Notes: generated from the sequence alone by a model not told the origin. Shown: positions 1 through 6,582, counted from the first letter of the stretch. The stretch is DNA of 7,670 nt from Thermoanaerobaculia bacterium (GCA_023700825.1 JAMPYE010000200.1:1-7670), one strand, 5' to 3'. Translations and numbers: made by a program.

Positions 1-421
1 CGAGCTCGCGGATATCGGGACGGAGCCGCTGGATCTCCCGATGTTGCCGCTCGTCGAGCCCGTAGACTCCGATGTGAACCCGCTGGCGGGTCTCGGGGAA
101 GTACGTCTCTACCTCCTCGGAAACGAAGAAGTCGTCGAGATCGGGGTACTTGTTCAGCAGGTAGAGCGCGCCGTCGATGGAGTCGTGATCCGAGAGCGTC
201 ACGTAGGTCATGCCGCGCTGCTTGGCCGTGCGGTAGACACCTTCGGGCTCGCTGTAGCAGTCGCGCGTGTTCGCGCGGCGGAAGTATTTGAAGACCGAGT
301 AGCGGCTATGGCAGTGGAGATCGACTCGCTTCGCCCGCGGATCCTCGAGCGGATCCTGCGGGCGCACAGTAAGTGCGTCGCGCTCGGGATCCCAGAGTCG
401 GTTGCCGCCTGATTCCGCCAT
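1..421 (-). CDS. PHP-domain protein, 5' part only (probable PHP/glycosyltransferase-type protein)
   Basis: The first 140 residues of a minus-strand gene are visible; the rest lies beyond the left edge. After a polar 30-residue N-terminus comes VDLHCHSRYS (metal-binding HxH at H36 and H38), then TYVTLSDHDSIDGAL (D78, H79), then SEEVETYF (E103) and H116. These match, in order, the early metal-ligand motifs of the PHP phosphoesterase superfamily. The stretch SEEVETYFPE...GVYGLDERQHREIQ resembles, from memory, PHP proteins that are often joined to a group 1 glycosyltransferase. That fusion cannot be seen here, so the product could also be a stand-alone PHP hydrolase. The ATG at 421-419 is the start because an in-frame TAG lies two codons upstream. 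No strong ribosome binding site precedes it. It is divergent from lon and shares its short upstream region. The PHP assignment is firm; the substrate is unknown. Confidence 0.85.
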   Translation of the reverse strand, partial: MAESGGNRLWDPERDALTVRPQDPLEDPRAKRVDLHCHSRYSVFKYFRRANTRDCYSEPEGVYRTAKQRGMTYVTLSDHDSIDGALYLLNKYPDLDDFFVSEEVETYFPETRQRVHIGVYGLDERQHREIQRLRPDIREL

Positions 422-437
422 TGCCTACAATTCCGTC

Positions 438-451
438 ACCCGCGCGCGGGT
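438..451. promoter_or_regulatory. 14-bp perfect palindrome in the PHP/lon divergent region, possible operator
   Basis: ACCCGCGCGCGGGT reads identically on both strands. Beyond one mismatched pair (437/452) two further pairs match (435-436 with 453-454). It lies between two divergent starts. It covers the place where the -35 of the lon promoter would fall if TATAAG at 461-466 is the -10. It also reaches the predicted start of transcription toward the PHP gene. That position suits a repressor or activator site, but no known heat-shock operator (CIRCE, HAIR) is recognisable. Alternating CG bases give chance palindromes more easily in GC-rich DNA, so this is a candidate only. Confidence 0.35.
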
Positions 452-458
452 TACGATC

Positions 459-466
459 AGTATAAG
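459..466. promoter_or_regulatory. Overlapping divergent -10 elements for lon and the PHP gene
   Basis: On the plus strand TATAAG (461-466) lies 19 bases before the lon ATG, so the predicted lon leader is only about 13 bases. On the minus strand TATACT (464-459) would give a leader of about 30 bases for the PHP gene. Neither has a convincing TTGACA-type -35 at 16-18 bases. This is an AT-rich island in a GC-rich intergenic stretch. The call rests on position and -10 similarity alone. Confidence 0.35.
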
Positions 467-485
467 CTGTCTCACATACAGGCTG

Positions 486-2930
486 ATGAGTCCGACGAAG
501 TCCGACGACCTGCGCCCGCCCGAGGGCATTCCCGAGGGACTCGACCGAGTCCCGGTGATCCCGCTGTCGTCAGCAGTGCTCTTTCCGGGGAGTGTCCTCT
601 CTCTGCAAGTGGCGACCAGCAAGAGTCTCGAGGCGCTGCGCTCGCTCGCTGAGGGAGAGACACTGGTCGGGGCGTTCGTGCAGTCGCGAGGCGACAACGA
701 CGCTCCGCGCCCTGGCGATCTTTGTCGCACGGGCGTGCTTGCGACCGTGGTACAGAAACTCGCGATCGCTCCGGGCCGGGTTCAACTCTTCCTCCAGGGA
801 AGGGCGCGCATTCGCGCGGACGAGTTCATCCAGGCGGGACCGCTTCTCGAGGCCCGCGTGTGGCTTGCTCCGCGGGTGGAGCCTCCCGACGCGGAGACCG
901 CGACGAGGCTGGTGGAGAAGGCCGGCTATCTGTTCGAGAAGCTCGTCGAGAGCGATGCACGGTACGGCTCGGAACTGGTCGGCGTCATCCGGTCCAACCT
1001 CGCCTCGGGCGCAGAGATCGTGGCCGACCTGCTCTCCACGTCCATCCACGCGAACGTGGAAGAGAAGCAGTCGCTGCTCGAGGCGCTCGACCCGCTGGAA
1101 CGTCTCGAAAAGGTCATCCGGCTGATGCAGAAGGATCTCAGCCGCGCCGTGATCGATCGCGACGTCGAGAGGCAGACGCAGCTCTCGATCAATCGCCGCG
1201 AGCGTGAACGATACCTGCGCGAGCAACTGCGGGTGATCCAGGACGAGCTCGGCGACACGCCGCTCGAAAACGAGGTCGACAGCTACGTCGAGAGAATCGA
1301 CAAGCTCCCGCTCGAGGACGATCAGCGCCTGCAGCTGCGCCGGGAAATCCAGCGTCTCTCCCTGCTCTCGCCCGGCTCGTCCGACTACGCGGTGATTCGC
1401 GGACATCTCGACACCGTGCTCCAGATGCCGTGGACCGAGTCGACCGAGGACCAGCTGGACGTGGAGCGCGCAGCACAGCTTCTCGAAACGAACCACCACG
1501 GGCTTCGCGAGGTGAAGGACCGGGTGCTCGAGTTCCTCTCGGTGCTCAAGCTCAAGGGCGACCTCAAAGGGCCGATCCTCTGCTTCGTCGGGCCTCCGGG
1601 CGTGGGCAAGACTTCTCTCGGCAAGTCGATCGCCGGCGCGCTGGGACGAAAATTCGTGCGGCTCTCCGTGGGTGGAGTCACGGACGAGTCCGAGATCCGC
1701 GGACACCGCAAGACGTATGTTGGCGCGATGCCGGGGAAGCTCGTGCACAGCTACATCCAGGTGGGCACGCACAACCCGCTCGTCATGATCGACGAGATCG
1801 ACAAGATCGGAAAGGACTTCCGGGGGGACCCGGCATCGGCCCTTCTCGAGGTGCTCGACCCGCAGCAGAACAGCAGCTTCACTGATCGGTATCTCGAGGT
1901 TCCGTTCGACCTCTCGCGCACGCTGTTCATCACGACGGCAAACGTGCTCGACGACATCCCTCCCGCGCTTCGCGACCGCCTGGAGGTCATCCGGCTCGCG
2001 GGCTACGACGAGACCGAGAAGCTCCAGATTGCGAAGCGACACCTGATGCCGGCGATTCTCGCCGATCACGGGCTCACGCCGGCGTACCTGGAGATCGACG
2101 ACGAGGCGATGTCGTCGATCATCCGCGACTACACTGCCGAGGCCGGGGTTCGGGAGCTCACGCGAAGAATCGCTTCGATCGTCCGAAAGGTGGCGAGGAG
2201 GATCGTTACGGAGGGGCTCGTGAGCGAGTCGGTGACGAAGGCGAACCTGGCTTCGTATCTCGGCATGGCCACGTTCGAGCACGAGTTCGCTGGCCGCGCG
2301 CCCGAGATCGGCGTCGCGACCGGTCTCGCCTGGACGTCGGTCGGCGGCGAGATCATGTTCATCGAGGCGACCCGGATGAAGGGATCTGGAAAAACGACCG
2401 TGACCGGGCATCTCGGCGAGGTGATGCGCGAGAGCGTTCAGGCGGCGTATTCGTACGTGAGATCGCGAGCCGGGGAGCTTGGAATCGACGAGACGGTCTT
2501 CACTGGGCATGACATCCACATTCATTTTCCCGCGGGGGCGATCCAGAAAGACGGCCCCTCCGCGGGCGTCGCCATCGCGACGGCGATCGCGTCGGTGATG
2601 GCGGGCAGGCCGATCCGGCACGACGTCGCGATGACCGGCGAAATAACGCTGCGCGGCAAGGTGCTCTCGATCGGCGGAGTGAAGGAGAAGCTGATCGCGG
2701 CCAGCCGCGCGCACATTCGGCGAGTCGTCGTGCCGATGGGCAACCGCAAAGATCTCACGGAACTTCACGGCGAGGTGAGGCGCGGTCTCGACATCGTTTT
2801 CGCCGAGCGTGTCGAGGACGCGTGGTGCGAGGCCCTGATGCCTGCGGCGGAAGCCGGCAGCGGACGCGTCAAGCCGCGCCGCGCGGGCGCGAACGCGAAT
2901 ACAGCCGAGGAGCGGCGCGCATCGCGATGA
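486..2930 (+). CDS. lon: ATP-dependent endopeptidase Lon (LonA type)
   Basis: This 814-residue protein is close to the usual LonA length. It is a cytoplasmic hexameric protease that unfolds and degrades damaged and regulatory proteins. The N-terminal LAN domain starts near residue 21 (RVPVIPLSSAVLFPG), followed by a helical linker with YLREQLRVIQDELG (243-256). The AAA+ module has Walker A GPPGVGKT (369-376), Walker B VMIDEID (D436, E437), sensor-1 TTAN (N486), arginine finger R498 and sensor-2 AGVRELTRR (R556). The C-terminal protease domain has KDGPSAG with catalytic S692, and GGVKEKLIAA with the partner lysine K735, 43 residues later as in E. coli. All catalytic parts are intact. The ATG at 486 is preferred over an in-frame TTG at 402, which would run through the divergent promoter and into the PHP gene. 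A poor ribosome binding site precedes it. About 30 residues of basic, Ala-rich tail follow the conserved end. The stop overlaps the next start (ATGA). Confidence 0.97.
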   Translation: MSPTKSDDLRPPEGIPEGLDRVPVIPLSSAVLFPGSVLSLQVATSKSLEALRSLAEGETLVGAFVQSRGDNDAPRPGDLCRTGVLATVVQKLAIAPGRVQLFLQGRARIRADEFIQAGPLLEARVWLAPRVEPPDAETATRLVEKAGYLFEKLVESDARYGSELVGVIRSNLASGAEIVADLLSTSIHANVEEKQSLLEALDPLERLEKVIRLMQKDLSRAVIDRDVERQTQLSINRRERERYLREQLRVIQDELGDTPLENEVDSYVERIDKLPLEDDQRLQLRREIQRLSLLSPGSSDYAVIRGHLDTVLQMPWTESTEDQLDVERAAQLLETNHHGLREVKDRVLEFLSVLKLKGDLKGPILCFVGPPGVGKTSLGKSIAGALGRKFVRLSVGGVTDESEIRGHRKTYVGAMPGKLVHSYIQVGTHNPLVMIDEIDKIGKDFRGDPASALLEVLDPQQNSSFTDRYLEVPFDLSRTLFITTANVLDDIPPALRDRLEVIRLAGYDETEKLQIAKRHLMPAILADHGLTPAYLEIDDEAMSSIIRDYTAEAGVRELTRRIASIVRKVARRIVTEGLVSESVTKANLASYLGMATFEHEFAGRAPEIGVATGLAWTSVGGEIMFIEATRMKGSGKTTVTGHLGEVMRESVQAAYSYVRSRAGELGIDETVFTGHDIHIHFPAGAIQKDGPSAGVAIATAIASVMAGRPIRHDVAMTGEITLRGKVLSIGGVKEKLIAASRAHIRRVVVPMGNRKDLTELHGEVRRGLDIVFAERVEDAWCEALMPAAEAGSGRVKPRRAGANANTAEERRASR

Positions 2931-3661
2931 TACTTCGGGGCTGCGTTTTCAACCTCGCGTTCGTGTGCCTGCTCGCCGTGGCATTCGGCGGCAGCTCGTA
3001 CTTCTGGTTCAAGTTCTGGGTGCGCGGAAAGTCGATTCCTACACCGAATCTCATTGGGAAGACCCTGACCGAGTCGAGGGCCGTCTGCTCGGATCTTGGG
3101 CTGGTAGTGGTCGTCGACAACCGGAAGGACCGCCACGGCGACAATGTGCCCGCCGGAAGTGTCGTCTGGCAAAATCGGGCCCCCGAATCCTTGATCAAAC
3201 GCGGGACGCGAATCCACGTGGGCCAGAGCCTCGGGCCGCTGGTGCTCCGCGTGCCCGAGCTCACCGGCAAGAGTGCCAGGACCGCGATGCTCCAGCTCAA
3301 TCAGCGCAACCTCCGCATTGGGGCCATTTCGTACTTCCAGCACGGCCAGACTCAGAACGCCGCGGCGGCCGAGCCGGCGTTCGGGGAGGTCGTGGGCGAA
3401 CAGACCTCCGTTTCCGTCGCCATCGCCCTTCCACCGCCGCCACGGGCGTTCGTGATGCCCGATCTAATCAACCGCAGGTTGGACGACGTGAAGTTTCGGC
3501 TCGAGAACTACGGTTTCCTGCTCTCGAACGTGAAGATGGAGTCGTATCCGGGAGTCGATGACGGGACGATCATTCGTCAATACCCGCTACCTGGGGGCAA
3601 GGTCCGCAAGGGTGAGCCGATCTCGCTCGTCGTGGCCACGCAGGAAATCCCCTTCGATTGA
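2927..3661 (+). CDS. Membrane-anchored protein with three PASTA domains
   Basis: This 244-residue protein begins at the ATG overlapping the lon stop. The reading frame stays open upstream inside lon, but residues encoded there look like shadow sequence, and ATGA coupling supports this start. A short N-terminus is followed by one hydrophobic segment (about residues 6-25), then WFKFWVRGK and an exported region. Three PASTA units follow: about 36-103 (ending VWQNRAPESLIKRGTRIHV), 104-168 and 174-238 (VMPDLINRRLDDVKFRLENYGF...PLPGGKVRKGEPISLVV). The middle unit is degenerate in its second half, with an Ala-rich stretch in place of the usual Q-P-x-x-G-x-x-V turn. PASTA domains bind peptidoglycan fragments in some Ser/Thr kinases and penicillin-binding proteins. 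Here neither a kinase nor a transpeptidase domain is present. The domain and topology calls are firm; a cell-wall-sensing or scaffold role is inference. rpe follows ten bases after the stop. Confidence 0.9.
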   Translation: MILRGCVFNLAFVCLLAVAFGGSSYFWFKFWVRGKSIPTPNLIGKTLTESRAVCSDLGLVVVVDNRKDRHGDNVPAGSVVWQNRAPESLIKRGTRIHVGQSLGPLVLRVPELTGKSARTAMLQLNQRNLRIGAISYFQHGQTQNAAAAEPAFGEVVGEQTSVSVAIALPPPPRAFVMPDLINRRLDDVKFRLENYGFLLSNVKMESYPGVDDGTIIRQYPLPGGKVRKGEPISLVVATQEIPFD

Positions 3662-3666
3662 GGAGG
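3661..3666 (+). promoter_or_regulatory. Ribosome binding site of rpe
   Basis: A perfect AGGAGG overlaps the last base of the PASTA stop codon and lies 4 bases before the ATG at 3671. It decides against the in-frame TTG at 3668, which would be only 1 base away. Confidence 0.8.
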
Positions 3667-3670
3667 CTTG

Positions 3671-4339
3671 ATGGCAAACCGGACAGGAACGATCAGGGTG
3701 GCGCCGTCGATGCTCTCGGCGGACTTCTCGGCACTCGGCGCCGATCTGGCCGCCGTGGAGGAGGCCGGAGCCGACGTCATTCACATCGACGTGATGGACG
3801 GACACTTCGTCCCCAACATCACGATCGGCCCGCTCGTGGTCAGGGCTCTTCGCCCGCTGACGAAGCTCCCGCTCGACTGCCATCTGATGATTTCGGAGCC
3901 GCAGCGATACATCGGGGCATTTCTCGAGGCCGGGGCGGACATGATCTCGGTACATGTCGAGGTCGAGCCGCACCTTCAGCGTGCACTCGCGATGATCCGG
4001 GCGGGTGGAGCAAAGGCCGGGATCGCGATCAACCCCGCGACCTCTGCCGACACGCTCGCCGAGGCTCTCCCGTACTGCGACTACGTCCTGGCCATGACCG
4101 TCAATCCCGGCTTCGGCGGGCAGAAGTTTCTGCCGCCCTCGGTCGAGAAGGTGCGGAGGATCGACAGGATGATCCGCGACCGGAATCTAGACGTTGCGAT
4201 CGAGGTTGATGGCGGCATCGACCGGGACACGGCGCCGGCGATCGTTGGCGCCGGAGCAGAAATTCTCGTCGCTGGTACGGCCGTATTCGGGCATCCCGAT
4301 CGCCGTGCCGCGATCGAACTACTCAAGCGCCGCGGTTGA
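3671..4339 (+). CDS. rpe: Ribulose-phosphate 3-epimerase
   Basis: This 222-residue protein has the full family length and a TIM-barrel pattern. It interconverts D-ribulose 5-phosphate and D-xylulose 5-phosphate in the pentose phosphate pathway (and in the Calvin cycle where present). Motifs appear in the family order: APSMLSADF (substrate serine S13), HIDVMDGHFVPN (metal ligands H38 and D40, the latter also a catalytic base), DCHLM (H71), MTVNPGFGGQKF (142-153) in the active-site lid region, EVDGGI (D180, metal ligand and catalytic acid) and AGTAVFG (201-207) for the phosphate. No key residue is missing. The ATG at 3671 is chosen because AGGAGG lies just upstream. It follows the PASTA gene directly and bamD starts 25 bases after it, so co-transcription is likely. 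No Calvin-cycle neighbour is visible, so a housekeeping role is most likely. Confidence 0.97.
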   Translation: MANRTGTIRVAPSMLSADFSALGADLAAVEEAGADVIHIDVMDGHFVPNITIGPLVVRALRPLTKLPLDCHLMISEPQRYIGAFLEAGADMISVHVEVEPHLQRALAMIRAGGAKAGIAINPATSADTLAEALPYCDYVLAMTVNPGFGGQKFLPPSVEKVRRIDRMIRDRNLDVAIEVDGGIDRDTAPAIVGAGAEILVAGTAVFGHPDRRAAIELLKRRG

Positions 4340-4352
4340 AGACAGCATCCCA

Positions 4353-4358
4353 GGGGGA
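4353..4358 (+). promoter_or_regulatory. Ribosome binding site of the bamD-like gene
   Basis: GGGGGA lies 6 bases before the GTG at 4365. It fixes that GTG as the start, even though the frame stays open far back into rpe. Confidence 0.65.
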
Positions 4359-4364
4359 CACCAC

Positions 4365-5162
4365 GTGACCGTACGTTTCAAAACGGGAATCGCCATCTCG
4401 CTTCTCTGTGCCTTCGCGCTCGTCGTCGCGGGCTGCCGCTCGAAGAACGAGGTCTACCAGCCGAAGGTCAACCCGGAGTTCCTCTCCCTGTCGAAGGAAG
4501 AGATCTTCGCGAAGGGCGAGGAGCTCTACTCGCGCGACAAATGGGCGAAGTGCCGGGAGTACTTCTCGTACGTGTACGAGAACTTCCCCAACGACCCTCT
4601 CGCGCGGCGAAGCCTGCTGCGCATTGCGGACGCATACCAGAAGCAGGGCCGCGAAGTCGACCTGGTCGAGGCTCAGTACAAGTACCGCGATTTCATCAAT
4701 CGGTTCCCCGGCAGCGAGCTCGCCGACTACGCGACGCTCCAGATCGCCAACGTCGCGTTCCTCCAGATGGAGAAGCCCGATCGAGACCAGACCAGGACGA
4801 AGGAAGCGATCCAGAAGTACAAGGAGATGCTCACGCTCTATCCCGCCAGCCCGTACCGCGGGGAGGCCGAGGCGAATCTCCGCAAGGCGTACGACAACCT
4901 CGGACAGCACGAGCAGAGCGTCGCCCGCTTCTACATGAAGCGGTCCGACTTCAACGCCGCGCTGCCGCGCCTCGAGGGCGTGCTGCGAGACTTCCCCGAG
5001 TACTCGAGGCGGGACGCGCTATACTACGACCTTGGCGTCACGCTCGCCGGTCTCGGCCGCGCGCCGGAAGCGCGCCTCTACCTGGAAAGGGTGATCAACG
5101 AGTTTCCGGAAGGCGAGGCGGCCGCCGAATCGAAGAAGATGCTCGAAAGGCTCCCGGCCTGA
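4365..5162 (+). CDS. bamD: Outer membrane assembly lipoprotein, BamD/YfiO family
   Basis: This 265-residue protein starts at GTG 4365, placed by its ribosome binding site. The N-terminus is a lipoprotein signal: basic (VRFK), hydrophobic, then lipobox VAGC with the lipidated cysteine at residue 24. No aspartate follows the cysteine (next residues R, S), which is compatible with outer-membrane sorting where Lol rules hold. The mature part is a row of TPR-like helical pairs of the BamD kind: EEIFAKGEELYSRDKWAKC, DFINRFPGSELADYATLQIA, then the characteristic YPASPYRGEAEANLRKAYDNLGQHEQSVARFYMKR (about residues 163-197) and two C-terminal repeats to residue 263. BamD is the lipoprotein partner of BamA in inserting beta-barrel proteins. 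It has one more C-terminal repeat pair than some short homologues. Another outer-membrane TPR lipoprotein is a less likely reading. The family call is strong; assignment as the sole BamD of this genome is inference. Confidence 0.88.
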   Translation: MTVRFKTGIAISLLCAFALVVAGCRSKNEVYQPKVNPEFLSLSKEEIFAKGEELYSRDKWAKCREYFSYVYENFPNDPLARRSLLRIADAYQKQGREVDLVEAQYKYRDFINRFPGSELADYATLQIANVAFLQMEKPDRDQTRTKEAIQKYKEMLTLYPASPYRGEAEANLRKAYDNLGQHEQSVARFYMKRSDFNAALPRLEGVLRDFPEYSRRDALYYDLGVTLAGLGRAPEARLYLERVINEFPEGEAAAESKKMLERLPA

Positions 5163-5188
5163 CATTGCCCCAGGAGTAGTGCCCTCGC

Positions 5189-5224
5189 TTGAACCTCGCC
5201 CCGCGATGGTTCAAACTGAACGTT
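5189..5224 (+). repeat. Overlapping inverted repeats, mutually exclusive stems
   Basis: TTGAACC (5189-5195) is complementary to GGTTCAA (5208-5214), with a 12-base loop. The second arm is also complementary to TGAAC (5217-5221), as GTTCA-AAC-TGAAC. The two stems cannot form together, so the segment can switch between two folds. It lies just after the bamD stop and before the next gene. Whether it acts as RNA, as a protein-binding site or not at all is unknown. Confidence 0.45.
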
Positions 5225-5227
5225 CCG

Positions 5228-5245
5228 GGTCGGCGTTCGCCGGCC
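5228..5245 (+). repeat. GC-rich stem-loop upstream of the cyclic-nucleotide-binding gene
   Basis: GGTCGGC-GTTC-GCCGGCC forms a 7-bp stem with one G-U pair and a 4-base loop. No T-run follows, so it is not a standard terminator. It ends 13 bases before the GGGAGGG ribosome binding site, so it could protect or attenuate the downstream message. Confidence 0.45.
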
Positions 5246-5258
5246 GGGATTCGATGAC

Positions 5259-5265
5259 GGGAGGG
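5259..5265 (+). promoter_or_regulatory. Ribosome binding site of the cyclic-nucleotide-binding gene
   Basis: GGGAGGG lies 7 bases before the GTG at 5273 and fixes this start. A second GTG at 5271 is out of frame and is followed at once by a stop. Confidence 0.75.
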
Positions 5266-5272
5266 TGAACGT

Positions 5273-6025
5273 GTGAGCGACCAGCCAGAGAGCATTTCCT
5301 CGCTCCTCGCGCGCAGGGAGTACGCAACTGCGGTGCCTCTCCTGCGCAAGGAAGCCGAGAAGTACCCCACCAACGTCCGCATCAAGCTCCAGCTGGCCGA
5401 CGCGCTAGCCGGGGCGGGACTTCTCGACGAAGCACTGGCCGCGTACGACGCGACCGCGCAGTTCTATCAGGATGCCGGCCTTACGGTCCAGGTCATCGGC
5501 GTCCAGAAGAAGATCGACAAGGTTCGGGCGCAGCTGGCCGCAACCGTTGTGGAGCCCGTCGCAGAGGAGATGCCGGAGCCGGCGTTCAAGGATCCGACGC
5601 CGAAGAGCCCGCTTTTCGAGACGATGTCGGAGGAGGAACGAAAGGCCGTCGTCGACGAGATGGTCCTCGAGCACTTCAACGAGGGGGACATCGTGATCGC
5701 GGAAGGGGAGCCGGGGTCGGCGCTCTACGTGATCGTGCACGGCGGGATGAAGGTTTACGGGAAAGGCCCGCGGGGCGACAGCGTCTATCTCGCGAACCTC
5801 GGAGACGGGGATTTTTTCGGAGAGGTCAGCGTTCTTACCGGCAAGCCGCGGACCGCGACCATCACCGCGTCGCAGAAGTCCGAGCTGCTGCGGCTCGACA
5901 AGGAGAAGCTCGACGGGATCGTGGCCAAGCATCCGCGCGTGAAATCGGTGCTCGAGGACTTCTACAGGAAGCGCGCGAGCCACACCGTGGAAGCGATGGT
6001 CGACTCGCTCAAGCAGAAGAAATAG
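5273..6025 (+). CDS. TPR plus cyclic-nucleotide-binding domain protein, no output domain
   Basis: This 250-residue protein appears soluble, with no signal peptide or membrane segment. Residues 5-65 look like one or two TPR helical pairs (REYATAVPLLRKEAEKYP, LLDEALAAYDATAQFY). A linker rich in Pro and Glu (92-113) follows. Residues about 114-220 form a CAP/PKA-type cyclic-nucleotide-binding domain: GDIVIAEGEPGSALYVIVHGGMKVY, then the phosphate-binding cassette GDFFGEVSVLTGKPRTATI. The cassette keeps the glutamate of FGE (E184) and the arginine (R193) that contact the ribose and cyclic phosphate in cAMP-binding members; threonine T194 follows. The remaining 30 residues are charged helix with no helix-turn-helix, so this is not a CRP/FNR transcription factor. 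Its role is unknown. A nucleotide-responsive adaptor working through protein contacts is a reasonable inference. def begins one base after its stop, so the two are probably translationally coupled. Confidence 0.88.
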   Translation: MSDQPESISSLLARREYATAVPLLRKEAEKYPTNVRIKLQLADALAGAGLLDEALAAYDATAQFYQDAGLTVQVIGVQKKIDKVRAQLAATVVEPVAEEMPEPAFKDPTPKSPLFETMSEEERKAVVDEMVLEHFNEGDIVIAEGEPGSALYVIVHGGMKVYGKGPRGDSVYLANLGDGDFFGEVSVLTGKPRTATITASQKSELLRLDKEKLDGIVAKHPRVKSVLEDFYRKRASHTVEAMVDSLKQKK

Positions 6026-6026
6026 C

Positions 6027-6545
6027 ATGGCAGTGCTTCCCATCCGCAAGTACGGCGACCCGGTCCTCCGGACTCGCGCGAAGGAGATCGAGCCCTCCGA
6101 GATCAGCGGGCTTGGCGCGCTCATCGACGACATGGTCGAAACGATGTACGCCGAGCCCGGGGTCGGCCTCGCCGCGAATCAGGTCGGAGTCTCGCAGCGG
6201 CTCGCCGTCATCGACCTCACCGTCGGTGAGGAACCCGGCAGTGTGCACGTGCTCATCAATCCCGAGATCGTGGAGAGCGAGGGCGAGATCCTCGAAGAAG
6301 AGGGATGCCTTTCCATCCCCGACTTCGTCGAGCTCGTCTCCCGCCCCGAGCGTGTGCGCGTCACCTATCTCGATCGCGAAGGAACCGCGAAGGAGATGTG
6401 GGGCGAGGGGCTGATGGCCCGCGCCATCTGCCACGAAATCGACCACCTGAACGGCGTGATGTTCGTCGACTACCTGCGCGGGATGAAGAAGGACAGGATC
6501 CTGAAGAGGATCCAGAAGCTGATCAAGACGGGCGACTGGTACTAG
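6027..6545 (+). CDS. def: Peptide deformylase
   Basis: This 172-residue metalloenzyme removes the formyl group from the initiator methionine of nascent proteins at the ribosome exit. All three family motifs are present: GVGLAANQ (45-52, motif I), EGCLS (92-96, with metal-binding C94) and HEIDH (136-140, metal ligands H136 and H140 and catalytic E137). The residue before HEIDH is cysteine (C135), where glutamine is usual in bacterial enzymes. The C-terminus is a basic helix (MKKDRILKRIQKLIK). The ATG lies one base after the preceding TAG and has only a weak purine-rich ribosome binding site, so translation probably relies on coupling to the upstream gene. def is often next to fmt in bacteria; no fmt is present here. 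It is the last gene of the rightward run and a terminator follows. Confidence 0.97.
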   Translation: MAVLPIRKYGDPVLRTRAKEIEPSEISGLGALIDDMVETMYAEPGVGLAANQVGVSQRLAVIDLTVGEEPGSVHVLINPEIVESEGEILEEEGCLSIPDFVELVSRPERVRVTYLDREGTAKEMWGEGLMARAICHEIDHLNGVMFVDYLRGMKKDRILKRIQKLIKTGDWY

Positions 6546-6582
6546 CGCTCCCACGAAGCCATGGGCAGAGGCCCGGGCGAAA

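Noticed and set aside
338..357. Repeated GGATCC sites in the PHP gene
   Set aside because: They encode repeated Asp-Pro in the PHP protein's N-terminus; coding sequence explains them.
41..412. Plus-strand open frame of 123 codons at the left edge
   Set aside because: The minus strand here encodes clear PHP motifs; the plus-strand frame is their mirror and has no family signature.
402..485. Extended N-terminus of Lon from TTG at 402
   Set aside because: It would add 28 residues not typical of Lon, and would run through the palindrome, the promoter candidates and the PHP start.
570..2768. Very long minus-strand open frame opposite lon (732 codons)
   Set aside because: It is an antisense shadow typical of GC-rich coding DNA. 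Its translation is Arg/His/Asp-rich with no recognisable domain, while the plus strand encodes a complete Lon.
2822..2926. Longer start for the PASTA protein inside lon
   Set aside because: The added residues are shadow-like Arg/Gly sequence; the ATGA overlap start puts the membrane segment right at the N-terminus.
5228..5245. Intrinsic terminator after bamD
   Set aside because: The stem is strong but no T-run follows, and it lies immediately upstream of a strong ribosome binding site.
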